NCBI GenBank assembly: GCA_017421125.1
Contig: JAFOMZ010000298.1
Location: 1 to 32,707, forward strand
DNA from: Solobacterium sp.
Lineage (GTDB): Bacteria > Bacillota_I > Bacilli_A > Erysipelotrichales > Erysipelotrichaceae
DNA length: 32,707 nucleotides
Direction of reading: 5' to 3'
In this document: positions 1-8,822 of the stretch, piece after piece
How positions within the stretch are numbered: the first letter of the stretch is position 1
Layout: each line of letters begins with the position of its first letter
Notes under the pieces: model-generated
Seen by the model: the letters and a program-made list of their open reading frames with translations, nothing else
Database searches by the model: none
What the model was told of the DNA's origin: nothing
Program-made: the position numbers and the translations under genes

Positions 1-2113
1 AGCCTGAAGTAATTTCTTTTCTTACATCACGATGAGTTTTTTCAAGTAATGCATTAAACCTATCTTCAAAATTATACTTTTCATTTGCTTGTCCAATAAA
101 GTCAAGAACAGTAAGGTATTCTTTGCCTTCACAGAGCCTTAATCCTCTACCTAATTGTTGTAAAAACACAGTTAATGACTCTGTCGGTCTCAAGAAAAGA
201 ATTGTGTTAACTTCGGGAATATCAACACCTTCATTATAAAGATCAACAACAAAAATAAATTTTACTTCACCACTTGAAAGTTTTTTTGCTGCATTATTTC
301 TTGTACTGTCATCAGAATCACCAGTTAATACAACAGATTTAATGCCTTGCTGATTAAAATAATCGCTCATATATTCAGCATGCGCTATAGAAGCACAAAA
401 TCCTAATCCTTTCACATCTCGTAAATCAGCTAAATATCGATCAACTGCATCTACTATAGTTTCTGCACGTTTCTTTGCTTGTTTTTCGTCTCCTATATAA
501 GCTTTTTCCAAATCGGATATAACATATCCTCCATTTTTCCATGTCAATTGACTAAGATCAATAATGTCCGTAACACAAAAATACTGGAATGGTGCTAATA
601 ATTTTCTGTTAATTGCTTCAGGAAGACGAATTTCACTAGCTATCCTTCCATCAAAATACGTCAAAATACTTTTTCCATCCATTCTCTCAGGAGTGGCTGT
701 CATTCCAAGCAATATTTTTGGTTTGTAATAAGTTAACAACTTCTGATATGAAGGGGCAGCATCATGGTGTGATTCATCAACAACAATAAAATCATAGAAA
801 TCAGGTGATGTATGTGCTGTGAGATTGCGCGAATTAAATGAAGCTACCGAAACAAATAAATGATCAAGACTATCAGGATTCTGATATTTTCCAACTAAGA
901 GATCTCCGAAGTTTTGATCATGTAGTACACCTCTATAGCACGCAAGACTTTGCTTTAGTATTTCTTCTCTATGAGCTACAAATAACAATCTATTATTTTT
1001 CCCAGGATTCTTCTGAACAAACCTTTTGTAATCAAAAGCAGAAATAACAGTCTTACCTGTTCCCGTAGCTGCAACAATTAAATTCCTGTAGTAACCTCTT
1101 AATTCTCTTTCTGCAGCCAACTGATCTAGGACTTCTTGTTGATAAGAGTATGGAGTAATTGTGAAATTATAAGTTAACACAGGATCTGGATGGTCTTTAT
1201 ATTTTTCGGAATCTAAGGCTATTTTTAATCTTGCATAATCTTGCTGTTCAAACTTCTCAAACTCTTTAGAATTCCAGTACGTTTCAAATGAAGCATCAAT
1301 TTTCTTAAATGTATCAGGTAGATCCTGTTCAGTTATCTTCATGTTCCACTCTAATCCAGAACTCATTGCTGAATTAGAAAGATTTGATGATCCAACATAG
1401 GCAGTTGTAAAACCAGTTTTTCGATAAAAAACATATGTTTTAGCATGTAATCTCGTTCTTTTTGTATCGTAAGAAATCTTTATCTGTGTATTGGGAAACT
1501 GAGATAATTCATAAATAGCTTTTGCATCTGTAGCACCCATATATGTTGTGCTAATAACTCTCAATTTACCGCCTCGGTAAGTAAACTCCTTCAAGGCATC
1601 GCGAATCAGCGCAAACCCACTCCATTTCACAAAAGAAACCAGCATATCAATACAATCCGCTGTAGCGATTTCTTTGCAAAATTCACTCTGTAAGCTAGGT
1701 TCATTTATTGCACCAGTAAATAATGAACTTTTTGATATAGATGATTCAGGACGTATAGGTTCGGAGTGAGACAAACTATATTTAGAGTTAATATTATTCA
1801 CAACTGCATTAAGAAGTTTTGCTTTATTCTTATCATCTAAAACAATATGCTCCTTTTCTGGATTTACATCAGAATACTCAGAAATAACAGAAAAAATCCT
1901 GTTAACAATTTCTACTTTCTTTTCTATTTTATTCGTGCTTTCTAAAACACTTTCAATCGCACCTGCTGTGTATGCACTTAAAATCTTGGAAGACTCTGCT
2001 TCATCCATATCAACAGTAAAAGAAGTATATTGATCTTTCTTTTCTTTTAATTCATCCCTAATTTCATTATTAATCACTTGTTCGTACAAGCCTTCATATA
2101 AAGTGAATTTCAT
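1..2113 (-). CDS. PLD-nuclease/DEAD-box helicase fusion, 3' end outside window
   Basis: The reading frame is open from an ATG at 2113 to the window edge, about 704 codons, so the C-terminus is missing. Residues 1-130 are helical. Around residue 222 is a phospholipase-D-type HxK motif (LHAKTYVFY) followed by GSSNLSNSA; the usual Asp seven residues after the His is a Tyr. A superfamily 2 helicase follows: Walker A AATGTGKT near residue 348, DESHH (DEAD/H box) near 446, GMTATPERMDG near 470, and QQLGRGLR (motif VI) near 654. This order matches the HKD-nuclease plus SSL2-type helicase fusions that often end in a DUF3427 domain. Such proteins are thought to act on nucleic acid, and several relatives sit in defence islands; a defence role here is inference. 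An AAAAGG ribosome site lies about 10 bases before the ATG. The gene is clearly more AT-rich than everything to its right, suggesting transfer. Confidence 0.85.
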   Translation of the reverse strand, partial: MKFTLYEGLYEQVINNEIRDELKEKKDQYTSFTVDMDEAESSKILSAYTAGAIESVLESTNKIEKKVEIVNRIFSVISEYSDVNPEKEHIVLDDKNKAKLLNAVVNNINSKYSLSHSEPIRPESSISKSSLFTGAINEPSLQSEFCKEIATADCIDMLVSFVKWSGFALIRDALKEFTYRGGKLRVISTTYMGATDAKAIYELSQFPNTQIKISYDTKRTRLHAKTYVFYRKTGFTTAYVGSSNLSNSAMSSGLEWNMKITEQDLPDTFKKIDASFETYWNSKEFEKFEQQDYARLKIALDSEKYKDHPDPVLTYNFTITPYSYQQEVLDQLAAERELRGYYRNLIVAATGTGKTVISAFDYKRFVQKNPGKNNRLLFVAHREEILKQSLACYRGVLHDQNFGDLLVGKYQNPDSLDHLFVSVASFNSRNLTAHTSPDFYDFIVVDESHHDAAPSYQKLLTYYKPKILLGMTATPERMDGKSILTYFDGRIASEIRLPEAINRKLLAPFQYFCVTDIIDLSQLTWKNGGYVISDLEKAYIGDEKQAKKRAETIVDAVDRYLADLRDVKGLGFCASIAHAEYMSDYFNQQGIKSVVLTGDSDDSTRNNAAKKLSSGEVKFIFVVDLYNEGVDIPEVNTILFLRPTESLTVFLQQLGRGLRLCEGKEYLTVLDFIGQANEKYNFEDRFNALLEKTHRDVRKEITSG

Positions 2114-2165
2114 AGTTAAATACCTTTTCTTCATTATTGAAACAACATCACAGTTTATTTTACAA

Positions 2166-2174
2166 ATTATATCA
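2166..2174 (-). promoter_or_regulatory. Extended -10 promoter of the helicase gene
   Basis: Read on the minus strand this is TGATATAAT, a consensus -10 with the TGn extension. It predicts a transcript start near 2159 and a leader of about 46 bases. No good -35 box is seen, as is usual for extended -10 promoters. Confidence 0.5.
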
Positions 2175-2278
2175 TTTCGAAAACACTAAAATAGTATTTC
2201 ATTATCTGAAAAAGGCTTCTCTTCCTAGCATGATCCCTAATACTCTGAAATTGTATTATTCATCTTTGACCAATTAAG

Positions 2279-2320
2279 AAGGAGACATAACTTCTAGACA
2301 GCCGAGTTGTTATGCCTCCT
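2279..2320 (-). terminator. Terminator after the 5'-nucleotidase gene
   Basis: A 12-base inverted repeat (arms 2280-2291 and 2309-2320, AGGAGACATAAC type, one mismatch) with a 17-base loop lies just after the stop codon of the gene ending at 2344. On the minus strand it is followed by TTCTTAATT. It also separates that gene from the AT-rich helicase gene. Confidence 0.6.
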
Positions 2321-2343
2321 AATATGATGATTTATATTTTTGA

Positions 2344-4029
2344 TTACTTAACCGTAATACGCCCTTCTGTCTGTTTGTATGTTTCAGGTATCGCATCATG
2401 TGTCTTGAAGTATTCGATCAGTGCTACCAGGTCTGCAGGACCTGCTTCTACGATTGGTTCACATTCCGCAAGCACTGTATTACCGTCTCCGCCCTGATAG
2501 ATGACATAGTCGACTGATGACAAGGAGTAGACTGCCTCAGGATCGATCGGTACGTATTCTCCGTCTTTCAGTATCTGTACATCACGGACTCTTCGTTCAC
2601 CTTCAAATCCTGCAAACATGTTTTTCTCATTCAGGAGTACAGGTGAGTCGATCGAGGTATCGATCGTATACTTCAGACCTGATACCTGCAGGAATCCGCC
2701 AAATTCCCCTACCGGGTTTCCGTCAAAGCTGGCAATACCCTGCGTCTCTTTAGAGGCATATTCCAGTACATCAATGATCTGCTGACCTGTGCAGTAACAG
2801 GAGGAAAGCAGACTCTGGAACGGCATGACATTCAGCAGGTCTTCCATTGTCACATCACCTTCATCAATGTTTGCACGGACTTCACCGCCATTGACGACAG
2901 CCACGTCCGTATCCATGTATTCCCTGATCGCATCAGCACAGAGATTGCCTAATGGTGCCTCCCTGTTTCTGACTAAACGAAGTCCGTTCTCGTCTTTGAT
3001 CGACAGCGTAAACGGTACTTCTCCTACCTTTTCCGAAAGGATACCATTCAGTTCTTCCTGAGCCTCATCCAGTGCCTTTCTGACTGTTTCATCTTCCCGG
3101 TCATATTCCGATATCAGCATCGATGTCAGTGTACCGTCTTTTCCGATGATCAGTTCTCCGGCATTTTCCATCTTTGTACCGACAGAGGAAAGCAGCACAT
3201 CCTCACCGTCTTTGTTCGGATACATGTCTCCGACGATCACGGAATGGGAATGTCCGTCCAGCACAGCATCGATCCCGGTCGTATTATGGATCAGTGAGAT
3301 GGCATCATACGGCGCAATGGCTTCGATCGATCCAAGGTGTGTTAAAGCTATGACATAGTCCGCTCCGTTTCCGCGCATCTCATCAACGGAATTCTGGATT
3401 TTCTCTGCCAGTTCCTTACCCTCATTGCCGTCATAGAAGTTATATACAAATTCACCGTTTTCCATAAAGTTGGCAGGTGTTGAAGTCGTGATGGATGCCG
3501 GTGTCAGTACACCGATGAAACCGACTCTGACAGAACCGTAATCCTTGATGAAATACTCCGGAACATCCGCAAATACATTTCCTTCTGTTCCTGTATAGCG
3601 GACGTTTGCCGCGACAAACGGGAATTCCGCCATACCGATCAGCCTCTTCAGCTGAGGCATGCCATAGTCAAACTCATGATTTCCGACTGTTGACACATCA
3701 TAACCCATCTTATTCATCAGATTGACAATGATCTCACCGGAAGACAAAGATCCAAGTGTACCGCCTGACGCAAAGTCACCCAGGTCTACCAAAGCAACAT
3801 ATTCATGTTCTTTCCTGGTATCTTCTACAAGTGCCTTCAACGCAGGAAGTGTCAGGTTCTCATCTACTCCGCAGTGAACATCAGATGTATAGAAAATATA
3901 GATGTCATCCGTCTGTTCCGGTTCTGCTGATGGCACCTCAGGTGCTGTTGAAGGCACTGCAGGCGCAGTGCTGTCAGCACACCCGCTCAGCATGAGCAGA
4001 GGCAGCATTATTGCCAATAAACGTTTCAT
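2344..4029 (-). CDS. 5'-nucleotidase / 2',3'-cyclic-nucleotide phosphodiesterase family lipoprotein
   Basis: This 561-residue protein starts with MKRLLAIMLPLLMLSGC, a lipoprotein signal with the lipobox LSGC, so it should be anchored outside the membrane. The N-terminal metallophosphoesterase domain has DVH, DLGDF, GNHEFDYG, THLG and DGHSHS, the usual two-metal ligands. The C-terminal 5'-nucleotidase domain includes APLGNLCADAI and NGGEVRANI. UshA/YfkN-type enzymes of this size hydrolyse extracellular nucleotides to scavenge nucleoside and phosphate; the exact substrate cannot be read from sequence. The start at 4029 is preferred over an in-frame start at 4128 because AAGGAG sits 9 bases upstream and the signal peptide begins there. 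It is transcribed alone, divergently from the operon at 4337. Confidence 0.93.
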   Translation of the reverse strand: MKRLLAIMLPLLMLSGCADSTAPAVPSTAPEVPSAEPEQTDDIYIFYTSDVHCGVDENLTLPALKALVEDTRKEHEYVALVDLGDFASGGTLGSLSSGEIIVNLMNKMGYDVSTVGNHEFDYGMPQLKRLIGMAEFPFVAANVRYTGTEGNVFADVPEYFIKDYGSVRVGFIGVLTPASITTSTPANFMENGEFVYNFYDGNEGKELAEKIQNSVDEMRGNGADYVIALTHLGSIEAIAPYDAISLIHNTTGIDAVLDGHSHSVIVGDMYPNKDGEDVLLSSVGTKMENAGELIIGKDGTLTSMLISEYDREDETVRKALDEAQEELNGILSEKVGEVPFTLSIKDENGLRLVRNREAPLGNLCADAIREYMDTDVAVVNGGEVRANIDEGDVTMEDLLNVMPFQSLLSSCYCTGQQIIDVLEYASKETQGIASFDGNPVGEFGGFLQVSGLKYTIDTSIDSPVLLNEKNMFAGFEGERRVRDVQILKDGEYVPIDPEAVYSLSSVDYVIYQGGDGNTVLAECEPIVEAGPADLVALIEYFKTHDAIPETYKQTEGRITVK

Positions 4030-4123
4030 ACACAAGCTCCTTATTAGTTTCTTTGTCTGTATACCATGTGTTCTTCCTGCATTGCATGCAGTGAAGAACA
4101 CAGTACACACTCTTACGCTACTC

Positions 4124-4129
4124 ATCATA
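4124..4129 (-). promoter_or_regulatory. Possible -10 box for the 5'-nucleotidase gene
   Basis: TATGAT on the minus strand, with a predicted leader of about 90 bases. No convincing -35 box is present, so this is weak. Confidence 0.25.
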
Positions 4130-4300
4130 CTATGCTTTCCGCTCTTCTACAGTTATTCCAAACGTATCTTTTTTCTTTTTCTGCACATGTCGGAAGTATC
4201 AGTCTATGAGGCAGCAGGAAAACATTTTCACAGAAATTGTCAAAGAGAATACAGGAAAATACTTTGCCTGCAGCACCTGCGGCAGTCTGTGATTTCTTTG

Positions 4301-4309
4301 TGGTATGAT
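4301..4309 (+). promoter_or_regulatory. Extended -10 promoter of the 4337 operon
   Basis: TGGTATGAT (TGn plus TATGAT) ends 27 bases before the ATG at 4337. It predicts a start near 4316 and a short leader containing GGAGGA. Confidence 0.5.
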
Positions 4310-4336
4310 GAAAAACAGTTGAACGGAGGATATCAT

Positions 4337-6031
4337 ATGGACTCAATGCATATGATACGGAAACGCTTTGTGTTTCTGTTATTCCTGACCATGTTCTATA
4401 CATGCGTCATTCCGGTCTGTGCCGGAGGCATGGAAGTAAACGGTCCGGAGTATTTCAGTATTTTATCCGGGAAGTATCCGAAAGAAGTGACATTTACCGA
4501 TACGATGACTTCTGACTCGAACGGAAAATGTGCCAGCGTCATGACAGAACTGTCAGGCCCCGGTGTCGGTTCACCGGATGATCATGTATTTACAGCACAT
4601 CCGGGAGAACGCTTTTCCTTTAAACTGGCTTCACCTGCTAAACTGACGACTCCCTTCTTTACCACGCATTTTGAAGAAGGCGGCAGAATGAAAGCTGTCC
4701 ATGCGGACGGAAAAGGCATCTATGAGCTCCAGGTCATCAGCCAGTATCTGGAAGTTACCGACTTCGGGTTTGATGCAGACCTGTCCGACACTTCCGCAAA
4801 TGTCACACTGACATTTACCGGGATCGGAACAAAGATCGCGGATACCGGTCTGGAAAAGAAACCGGACGACGAGATCATTAACAAGAACGTTGAAAAGAAT
4901 GAACGGGCAGTGATCACAGTCACTGCCAAAGCCCGTGCTTCCCTGGTCCTGCTGAATGATCTGTCAGAATACACATGTTCCAGCTGCCAGTATGAAGAGA
5001 AGAATGCTGATCCCCTGGCAGACAGCACCGCATTTGATTTCGTACTGGAAGACACAGTATGGACGATCAGTGTCGGTGAAGACACACAGAATGTCAGTTC
5101 CGCAGTGATCCAGGAATACGAAAACTATAACGGGCCTTCCGGACTGTATTACCATACCCCTGCTGTCGTTCTTGTAGGTTCTGACCTGTATCCGCGTGAT
5201 TCACTGCCGACAGACGGCTTTGATTATACGGAACCCATGCAGCAGAATGATGAACAGCTGGAGAAAAACAATTCGAGGTTAAACAGACTCTTGAACCCCA
5301 GGAACCAGGAAGCGGAAAAAAAGAAGCCTTCTTCAGGAACAGGAAAAACGAAAGTTACCCTGACAAAGGGAAGCCTTGTCAGGAAAGGTCCCGGAAACAT
5401 TCTCAGTGTACTAGGTATTGCGGTGCTTGCGGCACTGACTGCCGCAGGTGCAGCCCTGATCTCTTCAGCTTCATCCGGTGCTGCCTCTGCAGCTTCCGGT
5501 TCAACAAAGGAAACAAAAGCTTCCGGTACACTGACAGTCAATGACGGTGACAGTATCCCCGACATCCTTGCCGGATGCGGCAGACCTGTTTCCGTACCGG
5601 TAACACTGGAAGGAGCGGATGAAGCCATGGTTACATGGCTTGTGACGGTTCTGCCTGACCCCGACAAAGAACTGAACAAGCGGCTGGAGAACCTCATGGC
5701 TGAATGTGCCGGAGGCAATGCCGAAGCCAGACTGAATATCCTCTGCGGACCTGTTTCGGAAGACTTCCACGCGACACTGCGTGTCAGTGCCCTTTCCGTA
5801 AAGGACAAGGCAGTTCTTGCGACAAAGCTCACCAATGTCAAAGTAAGGACACCCGGTATCCATACAAAGAAAGACAACGATAAAACAAAGGTCTTCCTGA
5901 TCAGTGAAGGCGCAGTACCGGGCTCTGCCAAAGAAACAGAACTGAAAGAACATGAATACGAAGTGATCCATGATGAAAGCGGAACAGCTGCTTATCAGCT
6001 GAAGAGCGCCGGAAAGGAGACACTGTCATGA
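4337..6031 (+). CDS. Secreted or membrane-anchored protein of unknown function
   Basis: I do not recognise this 564-residue protein. It begins with a basic start and a hydrophobic stretch ending PVCAGG, a probable signal peptide. Residues about 30-340 look like an extracellular beta-rich region rich in Asp, Thr and Ser, with one CSSC pair. A Lys/Asn-rich linker is followed by one strongly hydrophobic, Ala-rich segment near residues 350-375 and a Ser/Ala stretch, then a tail of about 170 residues that may be another beta domain, probably on the far side of the membrane. The start at 4337 is chosen because GGAGGA lies 7 bases upstream and the signal peptide begins there; a longer in-frame start at 3902 would overlap the opposite gene. 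Its stop overlaps the next start by four bases, so the two are translationally coupled. Confidence 0.8.
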   Translation: MDSMHMIRKRFVFLLFLTMFYTCVIPVCAGGMEVNGPEYFSILSGKYPKEVTFTDTMTSDSNGKCASVMTELSGPGVGSPDDHVFTAHPGERFSFKLASPAKLTTPFFTTHFEEGGRMKAVHADGKGIYELQVISQYLEVTDFGFDADLSDTSANVTLTFTGIGTKIADTGLEKKPDDEIINKNVEKNERAVITVTAKARASLVLLNDLSEYTCSSCQYEEKNADPLADSTAFDFVLEDTVWTISVGEDTQNVSSAVIQEYENYNGPSGLYYHTPAVVLVGSDLYPRDSLPTDGFDYTEPMQQNDEQLEKNNSRLNRLLNPRNQEAEKKKPSSGTGKTKVTLTKGSLVRKGPGNILSVLGIAVLAALTAAGAALISSASSGAASAASGSTKETKASGTLTVNDGDSIPDILAGCGRPVSVPVTLEGADEAMVTWLVTVLPDPDKELNKRLENLMAECAGGNAEARLNILCGPVSEDFHATLRVSALSVKDKAVLATKLTNVKVRTPGIHTKKDNDKTKVFLISEGAVPGSAKETELKEHEYEVIHDESGTAAYQLKSAGKETLS

Positions 6032-6747
6032 CAGCCATCCTTTCCAGATACATGAAAGAGCACTGGAGACCGCTGCTGCTGATGACAGCTATCTGGATCC
6101 TGCTGGAACTGCCTGCAGTATACGGATACCAGCCGGTATTCTTCTATCCCCTGTATTACCTGACAGGTGCCCTGTCCGGTATTACCGGAGGAGGCTTCCT
6201 GGGCATGATCTGCGGGGCTGCCGCAAGAGCGATCATCTATGTATTTTTTGAACAGATGATCATTGTCCTGTTCTTCTCAAAGCTTCCCATGAAAGAACGT
6301 CTCTCCTCATGCGGGACCATTCTCAAAGACAAGCTGATCGGCATTATCCCGTACTTCAAAACACTGAAGGGCCTGATCTCCAATGACTATACCGTGCTCT
6401 CTGCCGAGGCCGCAGGCTTCGGTACAGCACTGATCCTGTCACGTCTGCTGTCAGGTTCAGGACTGTTCAGGCATTCCTTTGTCAGTGTGGTACTGTTCAT
6501 CCAGATCACCAGGGAACTCTCAGCCCGTTCCGGTCTGATCTTTTCACTGACAAAGATGCTGGTCAGGAAGCTTGGCAGGAAAGAACCGGAAACAGATATC
6601 CTGTCCAAGTACCTCAGCACACACGCACTGGGTTATGTCATAGCACCGTTATTGCCGTTCAGGCAGTATATATACTGGATCGGTCTGGCATTCATGGTCA
6701 TTGCTGAAGTACTGAAAGTACTCTCAGCAAAGAAAACAAAACAGTAA
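6028..6747 (+). CDS. Multi-pass membrane protein of unknown function
   Basis: This 239-residue protein has about five or six hydrophobic segments, including one near residues 17-33, a Gly-rich pair at 45-85 and one at the C-terminus, separated by short basic loops such as KLPMKER and RKLGRKEP. I recognise no family motif. Its ATG overlaps the upstream stop (ATGA) and has AAGGAG 10 bases upstream. It therefore appears to be made together with the secreted protein at 4337 and may be its membrane partner; this is inferred from coupling only. A strong terminator follows. Confidence 0.8.
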   Translation: MTAILSRYMKEHWRPLLLMTAIWILLELPAVYGYQPVFFYPLYYLTGALSGITGGGFLGMICGAAARAIIYVFFEQMIIVLFFSKLPMKERLSSCGTILKDKLIGIIPYFKTLKGLISNDYTVLSAEAAGFGTALILSRLLSGSGLFRHSFVSVVLFIQITRELSARSGLIFSLTKMLVRKLGRKEPETDILSKYLSTHALGYVIAPLLPFRQYIYWIGLAFMVIAEVLKVLSAKKTKQ

Positions 6748-6753
6748 CAGCAG

Positions 6754-6785
6754 CGGATCGCTGTATCCATACAGCGGTCCGTTTT
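6754..6785 (+). terminator. Terminator of the 4337-6747 operon
   Basis: A 13-base-pair stem (6754-6766 with 6769-6781, one G-U pair) with a very short loop is followed by TTTT. Confidence 0.75.
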
Positions 6786-6786
6786 C

Positions 6787-6795
6787 TGTCATAAT
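6787..6795 (+). promoter_or_regulatory. Extended -10 promoter of tatD, probably leaderless
   Basis: TGTCATAAT is an extended -10 element. Seven bases after it is position 6802, the A of the tatD start codon. The only ribosome-site-like sequence, AGGA, ends 3 bases before the ATG, too close to work well. Confidence 0.45.
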
Positions 6796-6801
6796 AGGAA
6801 T

Positions 6802-7560
6802 ATGGAATACATTGATGCGCATTGTCATTTGGGAAATAAACAGTTCTCTGAGGACAGAGAAGAAATGATCAAAGATATGCTGGAGACAGGATTGAACAGA
6901 GTGATCCTGATCTGCTGCAGTGAACATGATTACAGAGAAGTGTCTGACCTCAGGGATACGATAACCGGTTTTAAGTTTGCCTGTGCCATCCATCCGCAGG
7001 CTCTGCGAACAACAGATACCCAGGATCGTTTTGATCGGTTCGCGGAACAGATGAAACAGATCAGACCGGATATGATCGGTGAGACAGGACTTGACTATGC
7101 ATCCCACAAACATACAAAAGAGCTTCAGAAACAGTTCTTTGAAAAGCATCTGGAGCTGGCATGTGAAATGCATCTGCCTGTTAACATCCATTCCCGCAAA
7201 GCGGTACTGGATACACAGCTGATCCTGAAGAAATATCCAGTTAAGGGAGTCCTGCACAGCTTCAGCGGATCTCCGGAAACAGCGCACGAATATATCAAAG
7301 CGGGCTGGATGATCTCCTTCGGTGCCAGTGTTCTCTTTTCCAATGCCAAAAGGCCCATGGAAGCAGTCAGGGCTGTTCCGCTGGACCATCTGATGATCGA
7401 GACAGACGCACCATACCAGAGCCCTGTGATCGGCAAACGGCATGACCCCACGGATGTCATTGCGATCTACCGTAAGATTGCAGAACTCAAGGGTGTTACG
7501 ATCGAAGAACTTTCAAAAGCCACAGCTGAAAACTATGACCGCGTATTCTCCGGATCATAA
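6802..7560 (+). CDS. tatD: TatD-family metal-dependent DNase
   Basis: This 252-residue protein matches the usual TatD length. The metal-binding motifs of the amidohydrolase-like TIM barrel are present: DAHCHLG at residues 5-11, GETGLDYA near 93, HSR near 130, HSFSG near 152 and IETDAPY near 199. TatD enzymes are cytoplasmic 3'-5' DNases/RNases linked to DNA repair and turnover. It lies between a strong terminator upstream and a bidirectional terminator downstream, so it is probably a single-gene unit. The region just before the start lacks a good ribosome site. An alternative is a paralogous YcfH-type hydrolase of unknown substrate. Confidence 0.9.
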   Translation: MEYIDAHCHLGNKQFSEDREEMIKDMLETGLNRVILICCSEHDYREVSDLRDTITGFKFACAIHPQALRTTDTQDRFDRFAEQMKQIRPDMIGETGLDYASHKHTKELQKQFFEKHLELACEMHLPVNIHSRKAVLDTQLILKKYPVKGVLHSFSGSPETAHEYIKAGWMISFGASVLFSNAKRPMEAVRAVPLDHLMIETDAPYQSPVIGKRHDPTDVIAIYRKIAELKGVTIEELSKATAENYDRVFSGS

Positions 7561-7567
7561 CGAAAAC

Positions 7568-7609
7568 AGACCTCTGTGCCGGTATTGCATCAGTCCGGTA
7601 CAAAGGTCT
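7568..7609. terminator. Bidirectional terminator between tatD and the symporter gene
   Basis: Arms 7568-7582 and 7595-7609 (AGACCT to CCGG and its complement) pair over 15 positions with one mismatch and one G-U pair, around a 12-base loop. TTTT-type tracts lie on both sides, so it can end both converging transcripts. Confidence 0.7.
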
Positions 7610-7643
7610 TTTACGTTCTGTCTTTTATAGCGTGCTGTATTGG

Positions 7644-8822
7644 TCAGGCAGTCTGTGCTGCCTTGATATTGTGCTTGTCCGCATATCCGCTCAGCATCAG
7701 TGTCAGCGCACCGTCTCCGGTAATATTGCATGCGGTACCGAACGAATCCTGCAGCGCGAATACGGCCAGCACCAGTGCTGTACCGTTGGCGTCAAAACCA
7801 AGAATACCTGTTAACAGTCCGAGTGAAGCCATGACAGTTCCTCCCGGTACACCCGGTGCACCGATGGCGAAGATCCCCAGCAGGAAACAGAACAGCAGCA
7901 TATCCCCCATTGGAGGAAGATGCCCGTACAGTACTCTGGAGATCGCCATTGTAAAGAACATTTCTGTCAGTACCGATCCGCACAGATGGATATTGGCAAA
8001 CAAGGGAATGCCGAAGTTTACAACATCTTTTCTCAGGTTTTTGCTTTTGCCGGCACTCTCCAGCGCTACGGCAAGCGTAGCAGCAGAAGACATGGTTCCT
8101 ACTGCGGTCAGATATGCCGGTCCGTAATTCTTCAGGACTTCCAGTCCGGAATGACCGGCATAAACAGTCGCTGTTCCGTACAGTACGGCAAGCCAGATAA
8201 AGTGACCGATCAGGATGATCAGGATAACGATCGCGAATGTCGGCAGCTGCCTGGTGATCGTTCCTTCCCAGGAAAGTGAAGCGAATGTGACTGCGATAAA
8301 GAACGGCAGGATCGGGATCACTGCCCGTTTCACGATCTCCAGAACGATATTCTGGAATTCCTGAAGTACATCACTGATGACCTTTGCTTTTGTCCATACT
8401 GCCGCAAGACCCAGCAGTACCGAGAATACCAGTGCCGACATGACCGGCATGATCTGGGGAATGTCCAGCTGGAAGGCAGCCTGGGGAAGCTCATGGATCG
8501 CTTCCGAAGTGCCTGCAATATTCAGATGCGGGATGATCAGGTATCCGCTGAGTGCGGACAGCAGTGAAGCCAGCAGGCTGGACATATATGCCATGATCAA
8601 GGCCACCGACAGCATCTTTGTAGCGCTGCTGCCGAGTTTTGTAATGGAAGGCGCAATGAAGCCGATAATGATCAGCGGTACACAGAATGTAATGAACTGG
8701 TTCAGTACATATTTCACAGTCACAACAATGACCATGATATCTTCAGGAACGATCAGTCCTGCGATCATTCCGATGATAATACCCAGTACAAGACGTGCCG
8801 GAAGACTCTTCAGGAACTTCAT
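7644..8822 (-). CDS. Dicarboxylate/amino acid:cation symporter (DAACS family)
   Basis: This 392-residue integral membrane protein has the eight-helix pattern of the GltP/SstT family. The re-entrant hairpin 1 serine motif appears as GTMSSAATLAVA near residue 240, hairpin 2 as GAPGVPGGTVMAS near 320, and the helix 8 substrate-binding stretch as TACNITGDG near 365. These transporters use Na+ or H+ gradients to import glutamate, aspartate, serine, threonine or related acids; the substrate cannot be fixed here. The ATG overlaps the stop of the upstream desulfidase-type gene by four bases, so the two are co-expressed. That partner suggests uptake of serine, cysteine or a similar amino acid for deamination, which is inference. 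Confidence 0.9.
   Translation of the reverse strand: MKFLKSLPARLVLGIIIGMIAGLIVPEDIMVIVVTVKYVLNQFITFCVPLIIIGFIAPSITKLGSSATKMLSVALIMAYMSSLLASLLSALSGYLIIPHLNIAGTSEAIHELPQAAFQLDIPQIMPVMSALVFSVLLGLAAVWTKAKVISDVLQEFQNIVLEIVKRAVIPILPFFIAVTFASLSWEGTITRQLPTFAIVILIILIGHFIWLAVLYGTATVYAGHSGLEVLKNYGPAYLTAVGTMSSAATLAVALESAGKSKNLRKDVVNFGIPLFANIHLCGSVLTEMFFTMAISRVLYGHLPPMGDMLLFCFLLGIFAIGAPGVPGGTVMASLGLLTGILGFDANGTALVLAVFALQDSFGTACNITGDGALTLMLSGYADKHNIKAAQTA

Larger units (their letters stand above)
4030..4336. other. Divergent intergenic region, 307 bases
   Basis: It separates the divergent 5'-nucleotidase and 4337 genes. It carries the two ribosome sites, a convincing extended -10 for the rightward gene and a weak TATGAT for the leftward one. 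No RNA gene, repeat or convincing small ORF is seen. Confidence 0.5.

Noticed and set aside
3902-4336. An N-terminal extension of the 4337 gene of about 145 residues.
   Set aside because: It would overlap the start of the divergent 5'-nucleotidase gene, and the clear signal peptide and GGAGGA site are at 4337.
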